Below the pieces are notes generated by a model, which saw only the letters and a list, made by a program, of their open reading frames with translations, ran no database searches and had not been told where the DNA came from. DNA of 46,809 nt from Cyanobium sp. CH-040 (GTDB taxonomy: Bacteria > Cyanobacteriota > Cyanobacteriia > PCC-6307 > Cyanobiaceae), in contig NZ_JAGQCJ010000019.1 in assembly GCF_024346135.1 (NCBI RefSeq), positions 1-46,809 on the forward strand, read 5' to 3'. This document shows, one piece after another, positions 19,449 to 28,189 of this stretch. The position numbers and the translations under genes are program-made. Positions within the stretch are counted from its first letter, which is position 1. Every line of letters begins with the position of its first letter.

Positions 19449-19805
19449 TCAGGCGGAGCCCTCTGGAGAGGAGTCCGGAGACTCCAGCAACTCATCACCA
19501 AGCAGGGCATCGTCCACCAGTTCGTCGTAAAGGAGATCAAGACCGATCAGCACCTTCTCCCGGTCACTGAGATCGCCGATGATGCGCCGCACTGGTGGCG
19601 GCAGAATCTTGGAGAGTGTGGGCGTGGCCAGAATCTTGTCTTCCTCGGCAAGCTGTGGATTCTTCAGCACATCAATGACCTTGAGGGCATAGACTCCCTG
19701 AAATTCCGTCTCCAGAATGTTGCGCAGAGTTTTCAGAGCCCGCATTGAGCTTGGGGTGTTACCCGCAACATACAACTTCAGGATGTAGGTCTTTCTGGCT
19801 GGCAT
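19449..19805 (-). CDS. kaiB: circadian clock protein KaiB
   Basis: Fold-switching, thioredoxin-like clock protein that binds phosphorylated KaiC and sequesters KaiA. The family core starts [20 protein letters not shown] and includes [20 protein letters not shown] and a conserved [15 protein letters not shown] segment. At 118 residues it is longer than the 102-residue S. elongatus protein because of an acidic tail rich in Asp, Glu and Ser. The open frame continues 58 codons upstream but that is the end of kaiA in another frame. It starts 16 bases after kaiA. Confidence 0.97.
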   Translation of the reverse strand: MPARKTYILKLYVAGNTPSSMRALKTLRNILETEFQGVYALKVIDVLKNPQLAEEDKILATPTLSKILPPPVRRIIGDLSDREKVLIGLDLLYDELVDDALLGDELLESPDSSPEGSA

Positions 19806-19821
19806 GAGGGTGATGAATTCT

Positions 19822-20667
19822 TCAGCTTGCTGAAGTAGCTTTCTGCATGGGCAGGTCAGGGGGCATGGACCGCCGATACATTTCACAGAGATGGGCCAAC
19901 ACGTCCAGGAGGGCCAAGCGGTAGTCCTGGAGAAACCCACCTTTGTGACCTTCGAGCTTAAGCTGCTTGGCAAAGGCATCGATCAGATCGATGTGAATCT
20001 CGATGGTTTTGGTGATCGGCAGATCACTGAAGAATGCCGTATTCACGAAACTCTCAAGCGCCTGGTTGGCCGCAGCGGGATCCCGGAAATACTGGATCAG
20101 ATAGTCACGGTAGGTGCGCTGCAGGGACTGCAGCAACTCAGAGGCATCCCCAGGGGAGAGATTGCGCAGAAACCGTGACGGATCGCGCTTGTAGAACACA
20201 CCCGCCAGGCCAAGCCGCCCCTGCAGCCGATCGGCGAGGCGCCAGCGGTCGGAAAGAGCGGTGTCGCCCACCGGCGCGCCATTGCCCAGGGAACCCTGGC
20301 TGCCGCGCGCGAGGAATCGTGAGACGGCCGCATCGAGGTTGTAGCTCAGCTGCTCCAGCTGATCCGAGGGCAGGTGCACCTCCGCCTCGTGCAGGTCGAC
20401 CCGGCCGCTCATCACACCGATCACCACCGCCGGCAGCAGCAGGGACCTGTCGCTGAGCTCCTGGACCTGGACGGGGGTGAGACAGCCCTGCTGGACCAGC
20501 AGGGCATCAATGCTGTCGCCTCGCCGCTCCAGCTCGGCCACCGGATCCTGGCCGGGTTCGCAGCGCTCCAGGCGGTAGCGCTCCTGGCCGGCCAGCCAGC
20601 GGTCCACCGCTGCCTGGAGAGCTGGGTCATCAACGAGGGCAAGGACGGTGAGCGGCGATGCGGACAT
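19822..20667 (-). CDS. kaiA: circadian clock protein KaiA
   Basis: Stimulates KaiC autophosphorylation. From the ATG at 20667 it is 281 residues, matching the 284 of S. elongatus. The N-terminal pseudo-receiver domain begins [15 protein letters not shown], and a linker follows to about residue 150. The C-terminal four-helix KaiC-binding domain includes [11 protein letters not shown] and [20 protein letters not shown] 20676 is an alternative start. The frame stays open to 20853 through a repeat array but the family start is at 20667. Presence of full-length kaiA argues against Prochlorococcus. Confidence 0.96.
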   Translation of the reverse strand: MSASPLTVLALVDDPALQAAVDRWLAGQERYRLERCEPGQDPVAELERRGDSIDALLVQQGCLTPVQVQELSDRSLLLPAVVIGVMSGRVDLHEAEVHLPSDQLEQLSYNLDAAVSRFLARGSQGSLGNGAPVGDTALSDRWRLADRLQGRLGLAGVFYKRDPSRFLRNLSPGDASELLQSLQRTYRDYLIQYFRDPAAANQALESFVNTAFFSDLPITKTIEIHIDLIDAFAKQLKLEGHKGGFLQDYRLALLDVLAHLCEMYRRSMPPDLPMQKATSAS

Positions 20668-20680
20668 GGAAAGCATTCCG

Positions 20681-20697
20681 CGGCGGTGTGACCGCCG
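20681..20697 (-). promoter_or_regulatory. inverted repeat in the kaiA leader
   Basis: Perfect 7-base arms (CGGCGGT / ACCGCCG) around a 3-base loop, ending 4 bases upstream of the ATG at 20676 and 13 upstream of the ATG at 20667. A second small palindrome (GGAA-TGCT-TTCC) overlaps the first ATG. As RNA these could fold over the translation start; no Shine-Dalgarno sequence is evident. Confidence 0.5.
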
Positions 20698-20790
20698 AGG
20701 GCAGAACCATGTTGACGAGAGGCGGGACAAAGAGCGAAGATTTCGGATTGTCTTCTCAAACGTGCGCCAGGCCGCAATGGCGGTGATGCC

Positions 20791-20844
20791 GGTGCTGTCA
20801 GCCCAACCGGTGCTGTCAGCCCAGCCAGGGCTGTCAGCCCAACC
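20791..20844. repeat. three tandem 18-bp repeats between kaiA and rplU
   Basis: Units 20791-20808, 20809-20826 and 20827-20844 share the core GCTGTCAGCCCA and differ at only one to three positions. They lie in the shared divergent upstream region, about 115-125 bases from the kaiA start and 40 bases from the rplU start. The period preserves frame, giving a Gly-Trp-Ala-Asp-Ser motif on the minus strand, but no coding role is likely. Confidence 0.85.
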
Positions 20845-20882
20845 AGCCAGCATCGATCGCCAGCCTGGCCATGCCCTTCACC

Positions 20883-21266
20883 ATGGCCCAGCCCACCCCC
20901 TCCCCAGCCAGCTCCAGCGCCCATGAGGCTCCGGCTCCCTACGCCATCGTCGAGACCTCTGGCCAGCAGTTCTGGCTCCAGCCCAACCGCTACTACGACC
21001 TGGACCGGATCGCGGCCGAGGTGGACAGCACCGTGACCCTGGAGAACGTGCTCCTGGTCAACGACGGCAGCACCCCCACCCTCGGCCAGCCGTACGTCAA
21101 GGGCGCCAGCGTCGAGCTGAAGGTGATGGCCCATCGCCGGGGCCCCAAGGTGCTCGTCTACAAGATGCGGCCCAAGAAGAAAACCCGCCGCAAGACCGGT
21201 CACCGTCAGGAACTGACCCGGGTGATGGTCCAGTCCATCACGGTGAACGGCAAGGCCCTGGCCTGA
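20883..21266 (+). CDS. rplU: 50S ribosomal protein L21
   Basis: Large-subunit protein that binds 23S rRNA. The family core starts YAIVETSGQQFWLQPNRYYD, with the basic MRPKKKTRRKTGHRQ stretch near the end. I chose the ATG at 20883 because its context (ACCATGGCC) matches the CCATGGCC starts of rpmA, psbV and other genes here. An in-frame ATG at 20871 adds four residues. rpmA follows after 69 bases, the usual rplU-rpmA pair. Confidence 0.96.
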   Translation: MAQPTPSPASSSAHEAPAPYAIVETSGQQFWLQPNRYYDLDRIAAEVDSTVTLENVLLVNDGSTPTLGQPYVKGASVELKVMAHRRGPKVLVYKMRPKKKTRRKTGHRQELTRVMVQSITVNGKALA

Positions 21267-21335
21267 GCGAGCGGACCTGGACCCCTGGGCTCATCCGCAC
21301 GCCACAATCTCCCCACCTCCTGAATCAAGCTCCCC

Positions 21336-21599
21336 ATGGCCCACAAGAAAGGCACCGGTTCCACCCGCAACGGCCGCGACTCCAACGCCAAGCGTCTGGG
21401 CGTCAAGGCCTACGGCGGTGAGACCGTCAGCGCCGGTTCGATCCTGATCCGGCAGCGCGGCACCTCGGTGCTGCCCGGCACCAATGTGGGCCGCGGCTCC
21501 GACGACACCCTGTTCGCCCTCGTGGATGGCGTTGTGAGCTTCGACACGATCAAGCGCGGGCTGCGGGATCGCAAGCGCATCAACGTCGGCCTGGCCTGA
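21336..21599 (+). CDS. rpmA: 50S ribosomal protein L27
   Basis: An 87-residue ribosomal protein whose flexible N-terminus reaches the peptidyl transferase centre. It begins [19 protein letters not shown] and has [17 protein letters not shown], as in the family. There is no cleavable N-terminal extension. It is paired with rplU and converges with the methyltransferase gene 21 bases downstream. Confidence 0.98.
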   Translation: MAHKKGTGSTRNGRDSNAKRLGVKAYGGETVSAGSILIRQRGTSVLPGTNVGRGSDDTLFALVDGVVSFDTIKRGLRDRKRINVGLA

Positions 21600-21620
21600 T
21601 CGGCCGTCAGCGCTCCGGCT

Positions 21621-22403
21621 TCAGGCGAGCCGGTAGGCACGGGTCGTGATCAGCAGGGGGTGAAACACCTCCAGGAAGCGGTGCTGGAGGGTGCGGAAGA
21701 ACCGCTCCACCAGCACCGGATCATCGACGTGAAAGGGATACTCGCCGTTGTGTCCCTTGAAGAAATACCAGTTGAACAGGGCCGTGGCCTCGGGCGTCAT
21801 GCGTGCGGCGAACTGCTCCAGCTGGGCCGCCGGATCGCTGAGGTGCTCCAGCACATCGAGGCAGATAACGGTGTCGAAACGCTCGGTGAGTGCGGGATCG
21901 TCGAGGTCGCGCACGCACTGCAGCTTCGCCGCCAGTCCCAGCCGCTCGGCCCGGGCCGTCACGAAGTGCCTGTTGTGGGGGTTGAGATCCACCACCCACA
22001 CCCGCTCCACCGCCTCCAGGCCAGCCGCGGCCAGGGCATGCGTGCCGATGCCGCCGCCGAAGTCGAGCACCTCGCCGCGGGCGAACAACTGCTGCAGTCG
22101 CAGGGTGTCGGCGATGTAGTCGGCGCTGTCCAGATGCCAGGCCGCCAGCTCGAGCAGGTGGGTGGTGCCCACCGTCTCCTCGTAGAACCGCCCTGTCTGC
22201 TCCGCGCTCAGGCCGCCGGGGTGCAGGGCCGCCAGTTCGGCGGTGCTGTGGGGCAGGCGGCGCTCCAGCTCCTGGAGACCGATCCCGAGGTGGTCAGCGA
22301 GCTGGCGGCGCAGATCGAAGCCGTCACGCAGAAAGCGCTCCACGCTCAGGAGGCCGGCAGCCCCCTCGAGCCGGTCCATCTGCTGTCCTGGAGACACAAC
22401 CAT
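21621..22403 (-). CDS. class I SAM-dependent methyltransferase
   Basis: A 260-residue protein with a Rossmann methyltransferase core: motif I VLDFGGGIGTHALAAA near residue 115, an acidic residue after the second strand (VWVVDLNPHNR), and the FDTVICLDVLEHL post-motif. The N-terminal 90 residues are helical and may bind substrate. Substrate cannot be told from sequence. An alternative ATG eight codons in lies at 22379. It is 24 bases downstream of the transporter gene on the same strand. Confidence 0.82.
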   Translation of the reverse strand: MVVSPGQQMDRLEGAAGLLSVERFLRDGFDLRRQLADHLGIGLQELERRLPHSTAELAALHPGGLSAEQTGRFYEETVGTTHLLELAAWHLDSADYIADTLRLQQLFARGEVLDFGGGIGTHALAAAGLEAVERVWVVDLNPHNRHFVTARAERLGLAAKLQCVRDLDDPALTERFDTVICLDVLEHLSDPAAQLEQFAARMTPEATALFNWYFFKGHNGEYPFHVDDPVLVERFFRTLQHRFLEVFHPLLITTRAYRLA

Positions 22404-22427
22404 CCTGCTGGCGCCGACGGGGCCAAG

Positions 22428-23135
22428 TTAGGCATCGGCCAGCTCCGCCCCCGCACCCGGCACCTCCAGCCAGCGGCGCAGCCAGCTCACCAGCAGGTAG
22501 AAGGGCAGGGTGTCGATCAAGGCCGCCAGGGCCTTGAACAGGTAGCCGCTGGCGATGTAGCCCGCCAGCTGGGGCAGCACCGGGGCCTCCGCACGCAGGG
22601 GCAACAGGTGGTTGGCGTAATGGCTGATCAGCACCACCGCTGTGGTGTCCACCAGCTGGCTCACGAGCGTGGAGCCGTTGTTGCGCAGCCACAGGGCCCT
22701 GCCGTTGCTGACGCGCTTCCAGAAGTGGAACAGGCGCACGTCGGTGAACTGGGCCGCCATGTAGGCCGCCATCGAGGCCCCCACGGCGCCGAAGGACAGG
22801 CGCCGCACCTCGAAGAAGGTGGCCTCCGGGGCGCCCTCCAGCCCCGGCAGTGCGCCGCCGAGCCAGAGGATCAGCACGATCCAGCCGTTGAGCAGCAGCC
22901 CCACCCACACCAGCTGGCTGGCCCGGCGCTCCCCCCAGAGTTCACTGATCAGGTCGGTGCACAGGAAGGTGACCGGGTAGGGCAGGGCTCCCACCGCCAC
23001 CACGATGGGCCAGTGACCGATGCTGCCCAGCTGCAGGAAGCGGGTGAGGCCGAGGATGTTGAGCATCCCCATGGTGCCCAGGAACAGTCCCGCCAGCACC
23101 AGAAACGCCAGCTCACGGCGCTGCTGCAGGGTCAT
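22428..23135 (-). CDS. queuosine precursor transporter (VUT/YhhQ family)
   Basis: A 235-residue inner-membrane protein with about six hydrophobic helices, resembling the VUT (DUF165, YhhQ) family that imports 7-cyano/7-aminomethyl-deazaguanine for tRNA queuosine. Family segments visible are FLCTDLISELWGERRA, AQFTDVRLFHFWKR and RNNGSTLVSQLVDT, with buried Asp and Asn residues. Its start is 41 bases from the divergent truB start. Confidence 0.88.
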   Translation of the reverse strand: MTLQQRRELAFLVLAGLFLGTMGMLNILGLTRFLQLGSIGHWPIVVAVGALPYPVTFLCTDLISELWGERRASQLVWVGLLLNGWIVLILWLGGALPGLEGAPEATFFEVRRLSFGAVGASMAAYMAAQFTDVRLFHFWKRVSNGRALWLRNNGSTLVSQLVDTTAVVLISHYANHLLPLRAEAPVLPQLAGYIASGYLFKALAALIDTLPFYLLVSWLRRWLEVPGAGAELADA

Positions 23136-23176
23136 GGCGGTGGAGCATGGGGAGGTCCAGGCTGACGCGCGCTGCC

Positions 23177-24076
23177 ATGGTTGACCACCCCTGGGGGTTC
23201 CTGGTGCTCGACAAGCCGGCGGGCCCCAGCTCCCACGCCTGCGTGGGCCGGGTGCGGCGGGCCTACGGTCTGCGGCGGGTGGGCCACGGCGGCACCCTGG
23301 ACCCGGCCGTGACCGGTGTGCTGCCGGTCGCCCTGGGATCGGCCACCCGCCTGCTGCCCTACCTGGAGGGCGACAAGAGCTACCGCGGCGTGGTGCAGCT
23401 GGGCCTGGCCACGGCGACCGACGACCTCCAGGGGGAGGTGCTGGAGCGGCGGCCGTTGCCTCCCCTGGAGGTGGCCGACCTGGCGGCCTGCCTGGAGCGG
23501 TTCCGCGGGCGGATCGAGCAGGTGCCGCCGCAGGTTTCGGCGGTGCATGTGGACGGCCAGCGGGCCTACCAGCGGGTGCGGCAGGGCGAGACCGTGGCCC
23601 TGCCGCCCCGGCCGGTGCACATCCACCGGCTGGAGCTGCTGAGCTGGGACCCGGCCAGCGGGCGCCTGGAGCTGGAGGTGACCTGCTCAGCCGGCACCTA
23701 CATCCGCTCCCTGGCGCGCGACCTGGGCACGCTGCTCGGTTGCGGCGGGACCCTGGCCAGCCTGCGGCGCACGGCCGCCCTGGGCTTCGACCTGGAGCAG
23801 GCGGTACCCCTGGAGGCGCTGGACCGCACCCCGCCGCCGCCCCTGCTGGAGCCCCTGCAGGCCCTGCGCCATCTGCCCCGCCAGCACCTCAGCCCCGAGC
23901 AGCTCAGCGGCTGGCGCTGCGGCCGCCGCCTGGCCGCCGAGCCCGTCGACGCGTCGGCGTTCAGGGAGGGCCAGGCCGTGGTGATCGTGGCGCCGGATGG
24001 CAACCTGGCCGGCATGGCCCGGGCCACCGCCGACGGCCAGCTGCAGCCCAAGCTGGTGCTCGAGGCGGCCGGGTGA
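23177..24076 (+). CDS. truB: tRNA pseudouridine-55 synthase
   Basis: Makes pseudouridine 55 in the T-loop of tRNAs. It shows GFLVLDKPAGPSSHACV at the N-terminus, catalytic Asp in HGGTLDPAVTGVLP, and the EVTCSAGTYIRSLARDLG segment. I start at the ATG at 23177, giving a 299-residue protein that opens in the family style; an upstream in-frame ATG at 23147 adds ten residues. The last 70 residues form a PUA-like tail. It is followed 33 bases later by the YebC-family gene. Confidence 0.96.
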   Translation: MVDHPWGFLVLDKPAGPSSHACVGRVRRAYGLRRVGHGGTLDPAVTGVLPVALGSATRLLPYLEGDKSYRGVVQLGLATATDDLQGEVLERRPLPPLEVADLAACLERFRGRIEQVPPQVSAVHVDGQRAYQRVRQGETVALPPRPVHIHRLELLSWDPASGRLELEVTCSAGTYIRSLARDLGTLLGCGGTLASLRRTAALGFDLEQAVPLEALDRTPPPPLLEPLQALRHLPRQHLSPEQLSGWRCGRRLAAEPVDASAFREGQAVVIVAPDGNLAGMARATADGQLQPKLVLEAAG

Positions 24077-24109
24077 CACCGTTCCCTGCCCCTTTCCCTT
24101 CCGCGAGTC

Positions 24110-24928
24110 ATGGCCGGCCACAGCAAATGGGCCCAGATCAAGCGCACCAAGGCGGTGGTGGACGCCAAGCGTGGTGCGGTGTTCACCCGGCTGGGGCGCG
24201 AGATCATGGTGGCGGCCAGGGGTGGCGCCGACCCGGCGGGCAACTTCCAGCTGCGCACGGCGATCGAGAAGGCCAAGGCCGCCGGGGTGCCGAACGCCAA
24301 CATCGAGCGGGCGATCGCCAAGGGCTCCGGCCAGCTCAGCGGCGGCGCCGACCACTTCGAGGCCGTGCGCTACGAGGGCTATGGGCCCGGGGGGGTGGCC
24401 GTGCTGGTGGAGGCCCTCACCGACAACCGCAACCGCACAGCGGCCGACCTGCGGCTGGCCTTCGGCAAGCACGGCGGCAACCTTGGGGAAACGGGTTGCG
24501 TGGGCTACCTGTTCGAGCAGCGCAGCGTGGCCCGGGTGGCGCGACCCAGCCTCGATGAGGACACGCTCCTGGAGGCTCTGGTGACCCTGGAGAGCGACAT
24601 GGGCGTGACCGTGCTGGGCTATGAGTTCGGCAGCGACGGAGACGCCCCCGGAGCCACCGGCGACTCCGAACACCCCGATGAGTCCGCCGAGGTGTTCGCG
24701 CCCTTCGCCCAGCTGGAAGCCCTCCAGGACGGACTGCGCCGGCAGGGGCTGGCCGTGGGCGGCTGGGAGCACCGCTGGATCCCCCAGGTGAGCTGCAGCG
24801 TGGGCGAGCCGGAGCAGCTGCGCGCCTGCCTGCGCATGCTCGATGCCCTCGAGGAGCTCGACGACGTGCGCAGCGTGACCTCCAACCTGGAGGCCGACGC
24901 CGCGCTGATGGAGCAGCTGCTCAGCTAG
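24110..24928 (+). CDS. YebC/PmpR family regulatory protein
   Basis: A 272-residue YebC-family protein starting [20 protein letters not shown]. Members act as transcription regulators or, in recent work, as translation factors easing ribosome stalls at proline runs; which applies here is unknown. The [11 protein letters not shown] and [14 protein letters not shown] segments are conserved. It exceeds the usual 240-250 residues through an acidic Gly/Ser/Asp/Glu insert at about residues 178-195. Its 3' end overlaps nagB tail to tail by four bases. Confidence 0.92.
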   Translation: MAGHSKWAQIKRTKAVVDAKRGAVFTRLGREIMVAARGGADPAGNFQLRTAIEKAKAAGVPNANIERAIAKGSGQLSGGADHFEAVRYEGYGPGGVAVLVEALTDNRNRTAADLRLAFGKHGGNLGETGCVGYLFEQRSVARVARPSLDEDTLLEALVTLESDMGVTVLGYEFGSDGDAPGATGDSEHPDESAEVFAPFAQLEALQDGLRRQGLAVGGWEHRWIPQVSCSVGEPEQLRACLRMLDALEELDDVRSVTSNLEADAALMEQLLS

Positions 24929-25695
24929 GCGCCAGTGGCGCCGAGGGCGGCGCGATCGGCGATCACCTGCACCGCCGGGTGCCGCTGCAGCCAACTCGCT
25001 GGCAGCTGCGGACACGGTTCGGCCTGGAGCATACGCCGCAGCACGCCCGCCTTGGCGGCACCGGTGACGACCAGCAGAATCCGCCGGGCCGCCAGGATCT
25101 CGGCCAGGCCGAGCGTGATCGCCTGGGACGGCACCGCCGCCGGATCGCCGCCGAAGGCGGAGGCGTTGTGGCGGCGGGTTTCGGGACTGAGCTCCACCGG
25201 CCGGCAGGATGCGGTGGCGGCGCAGGGTGGCTCGTTGAAGCCGACATGACCGTTGAGCCCCAGGCCCAGGAGCTGCAGGCCGATGCCACCGGCGGCATGG
25301 ATCTCAGCGCTGTAGCGCCGGGCCTCGCCGAGCGGATCGGCGGCCATGCCGTCGGGCAGCCGCACCGTGGCGGGATCGAGCTGCAGGGGTCCGGCGAGCC
25401 GGTCGTGCATGAAGAACGCGAAGGAGCCGGGATGGTGCGGCGGCACCCCCAGGTACTCGTCGAGGTTGTAGCTGCGCCACTTCTGCTGCAGCCGCTGCCG
25501 CTGGCTGGCCGGCAGCTTCCATGCCTCGGCCACCAAGGCCTCGTACACCGGGACCATGGTGGCGCCGGTGGCCAGGCCGAGAGGCCGCGGCGTCAGGGCC
25601 AGACGGTCGGCAACAACCCGGCGGGCCACATGCCGGGCGACGGTCTGCGCGTCATCGAGAACTGTGAGGGGGAAGCGCTGGGGGGCGACGGTCAA
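24925..25695 (-). CDS. nagB: glucosamine-6-phosphate deaminase
   Basis: Converts glucosamine-6-phosphate to fructose-6-phosphate and ammonia. Family segments are [15 protein letters not shown] (phosphate loop), [11 protein letters not shown] and [13 protein letters not shown] with the active-site His. The 256-residue length is typical. 6-phosphogluconolactonase is a related fold but lacks the NLDEY and NGHVGFNEP forms. It lies six bases downstream of the SpoIID-type gene, which suggests a link to cell-wall amino-sugar handling; that is inference. Confidence 0.92.
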   Translation of the reverse strand: MTVAPQRFPLTVLDDAQTVARHVARRVVADRLALTPRPLGLATGATMVPVYEALVAEAWKLPASQRQRLQQKWRSYNLDEYLGVPPHHPGSFAFFMHDRLAGPLQLDPATVRLPDGMAADPLGEARRYSAEIHAAGGIGLQLLGLGLNGHVGFNEPPCAATASCRPVELSPETRRHNASAFGGDPAAVPSQAITLGLAEILAARRILLVVTGAAKAGVLRRMLQAEPCPQLPASWLQRHPAVQVIADRAALGATGA

Positions 25696-25701
25696 GCGGG
25701 C

Positions 25702-27078
25702 TCAGCGCTGGCCAAAGGGCCGCAGCACCGTACCTCGGTAGTAGTGGCTGAGGATCCGCTCATGACTCTGGCCCTGGCGGGCCATGGCGTAGGCGCCCCA
25801 CTGGCTCATGCCCACCCCATGGCCGAAACCGCGGCCCACCGCCAGCAGAACGGGCTGGGGCACCTGCACAGGACCGGGCGAGTCCGTTGAGGCGCCTCCG
25901 GCGGCGGCTTCGCCAGCGAATGCCGCCGCCGGGCCGGAGAGGGCGCTGGCGGGGCGTGCCGTGGGCACCGGAGGCGGCGGCAACCGGAGCCCGGGAGCGG
26001 CGGCCAGCTCCGGAGACAGGAGCTCGAAGCGCACCTGGGTGCTGCGCAGGCCGAGACGCGAGCGCAGCTGCGGGCCGGTGACCACCAGGGTGCCGCTCGG
26101 ACCGACCACCCGGGCCTGCCGGACACGGCCCGTGGCCGTGGTGGCCAGCACATCGATGCGATACACCCCACCGGTCTCGGTGAAGGCCTGGCGCAGCCGG
26201 TCGGCCGGCAGCAGCTCCTGCCACTGGTGCACCGGACTGTCGTGATCGAAATCGGGGACGCTGACCAGATAGGGCAGCTGCTGCTGCCAGATGTCGCCGC
26301 TGTTCTCGGTGAGCCCGCCGCTGCTGCTGTGGAACACCGCGTTGGCGAGGTTCGATCCGAACATCAGCACCTGGCCGCTGGTGCTGGCGACTGCCTCACG
26401 GGTGGAGGCGGTCTCCGCCTCCAGGCCCTTGTACACCTGGCTGCTCACCGTGGCCTTGAGGTCGTAATCGGCGGCGGGCCGGAGCTGGCGCAGGGCGTAG
26501 GTGCGGGCGGCGACGGCCTGGGCCCTCAGCGCGGCCTGGGGCCAGCTGGCGGGCATCTCGCTGCCCACGACGCTGGGCAGATAGGACTCCAGCGGGACGT
26601 GGTTGATGGCCTGAAGCCTGCCGCCGCTGGCCAGCACGCGCAGCCGCCCCCGGTAGCGGCGCTGCTGCAGCTGGAAGACACCGGCATCGTCGGCGCGGCT
26701 GCCCGGAACGGGCTCCAGCCAGTAGGCCGCGGCGGGAGGCAACAGGATGGGGTCCGGCCCTGAAGCCCGCTGGAAGGCAAGCCTCACCCGTCCGCCCTGC
26801 AGGGACAGGGTTGCCGAGGTGCCGGGGGGCAGCTGCACTCCGCCCGGCTGGAGCTGAAGGGGCTGGCCCAGGGAGGCCAGCGGCAGGCTGGTGCCCTCGG
26901 CCAGCAGCACGCGCACGGTCTGGTCCGCCTGGCGGGCCTGCAGCGCCGGATCTCCGGCCACTACCACGGCCGGCACGGTAACGGCCACCAGGGACAGCAG
27001 CGGTGTCCAGGAACGCAGGGACAGGGCCACGGCGGACGGCGGAATGACGGGCGCCCATTGTGGCCGGCGTGGCAGCAT
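25702..27078 (-). CDS. SpoIID/LytB domain protein, exported
   Basis: A 458-residue envelope protein. A hydrophobic N-terminal segment (about residues 22-42) is likely a signal peptide or anchor. The SpoIID/LytB domain shows [28 protein letters not shown] and the C-terminal [15 protein letters not shown]. In Bacillus the domain is a lytic transglycosylase acting on stripped glycans; cyanobacterial members are uncharacterised. A Pro/Ala-rich insert sits before the last motif. The ATG at 27078 is the outermost start; GTG 27030 gives a tidier signal peptide. It is divergent from rnz. Confidence 0.9.
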   Translation of the reverse strand: MLPRRPQWAPVIPPSAVALSLRSWTPLLSLVAVTVPAVVVAGDPALQARQADQTVRVLLAEGTSLPLASLGQPLQLQPGGVQLPPGTSATLSLQGGRVRLAFQRASGPDPILLPPAAAYWLEPVPGSRADDAGVFQLQQRRYRGRLRVLASGGRLQAINHVPLESYLPSVVGSEMPASWPQAALRAQAVAARTYALRQLRPAADYDLKATVSSQVYKGLEAETASTREAVASTSGQVLMFGSNLANAVFHSSSGGLTENSGDIWQQQLPYLVSVPDFDHDSPVHQWQELLPADRLRQAFTETGGVYRIDVLATTATGRVRQARVVGPSGTLVVTGPQLRSRLGLRSTQVRFELLSPELAAAPGLRLPPPPVPTARPASALSGPAAAFAGEAAAGGASTDSPGPVQVPQPVLLAVGRGFGHGVGMSQWGAYAMARQGQSHERILSHYYRGTVLRPFGQR

Positions 27079-27098
27079 GCGCCAGAGGCCGTCAACCC

Positions 27099-28091
27099 GT
27101 GCAGGTCACCTTTCTCGGCACGAGTTCCGGGGTGCCCACCAGGGGCCGCAACGTCTCCGCCGTGGCCCTGCGCCTGCCCCAGCGGGCCGAGCTCTGGCTG
27201 TTCGACTGCGGCGAGGGCACGCAGCACCAGTTCCTGCGCAGCGAGCTGCGGGTGAGCCAGCTGCGCCGGGTGTTCGTGACCCACATGCACGGGGACCACG
27301 TGTTCGGCCTGCCCGGACTGCTGGCCAGCCTGGGGCTGGCCGGCAGCTGCCCAGGAATCGACCTCTACGGCCCGGACCGGCTGCGGGAGTATCTGGAGGG
27401 GGTTCTGCACACGAGCTCCACCCGCATCACCTACCCCCTGCGGCACCACCGGGTGCGGCAGGCAGCAGCCAGCGGCGAGCCGTTGCTCGAACAGGAGGAC
27501 ATCCGCGTGCGCTGCGCTCCGCTGACCCACCGGGTGCCCGCTTTCGCCTACCGGGTGGATCAGAAGGCCCGGCCTGGCCGCTTCGATGTCGCCAGGGCCC
27601 GGCAGCTCGGCATCCCCCCCGGACCGATCTATGCCCGGCTGAAGCAGGGAGCGAGCGTCACCCTCGAGGACGGGCGGATCATCAACGGGGCCAGCCTGTG
27701 CGGGCCGGAGCGGCCCGGCGCCAGCATCGTGTACTGCACCGACACGGTGTTCTGCGAGGCGGCGGTGGACCTGGCCGCAGGCGCCGATCTGCTGATCCAC
27801 GAGAGCACCTTCGCCCACGCCGAGGCCGAGCTGGCCTTCGCCCGCCAGCACTCCACCAGCACCATGGCCGCCCAGACCGCCCTGGCCGCGGGCGTGAAGC
27901 AGCTGGCCCTCACCCACCTCAGTCCCCGCTACGTGCCCGGCAACCCCGTCACCCCCGACGACCTGCTCGCGGAGGCCCGGGCGATCTTCCCCAACACCGT
28001 TCTGGCCCGCGATTTCCTGACCATCGACGTGCTGCCGGAGGAGCCGGACGAGGCGCCGGGAGTGGATGCCGCAGTCGCCGCTCCCGCCTGA
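27099..28091 (+). CDS. rnz: ribonuclease Z
   Basis: Endonuclease that trims tRNA 3' trailers. This matters here because the one tRNA in the window lacks an encoded CCA. The metallo-beta-lactamase zinc motif THMHGDH is at about residues 63-69, and a further ligand lies in [16 protein letters not shown] and LTHLSPRY follow. I start at GTG 27099 because the family opens with [12 protein letters not shown]; the frame reaches GTG 27060. Length is 330 residues. Confidence 0.95.
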   Translation: MQVTFLGTSSGVPTRGRNVSAVALRLPQRAELWLFDCGEGTQHQFLRSELRVSQLRRVFVTHMHGDHVFGLPGLLASLGLAGSCPGIDLYGPDRLREYLEGVLHTSSTRITYPLRHHRVRQAAASGEPLLEQEDIRVRCAPLTHRVPAFAYRVDQKARPGRFDVARARQLGIPPGPIYARLKQGASVTLEDGRIINGASLCGPERPGASIVYCTDTVFCEAAVDLAAGADLLIHESTFAHAEAELAFARQHSTSTMAAQTALAAGVKQLALTHLSPRYVPGNPVTPDDLLAEARAIFPNTVLARDFLTIDVLPEEPDEAPGVDAAVAAPA

Positions 28092-28189
28092 GCCTGCAAC
28101 AGTTCTCCCGAATCCGGACCGGAGCCCCCGGCCCCCGTGATACAAGGTCTGCGACGCGGTTGCTCCCGCCACACCTCCGGCTTCTCCCC

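Noticed and set aside
20791-20844. CRISPR array
   Set aside because: Only three 18-bp units with no spacers and no cas genes.
20668-20853. 62-residue N-terminal extension of KaiA through the 18-bp repeats
   Set aside because: The frame is open, but the ATG at 20667 gives the exact family start and length, and the extension crosses the leader hairpin and repeat array.
21660-23165. 501-codon frame opposite the methyltransferase and transporter
   Set aside because: Runs across two real genes on the other strand and their junction, with no protein-like features.
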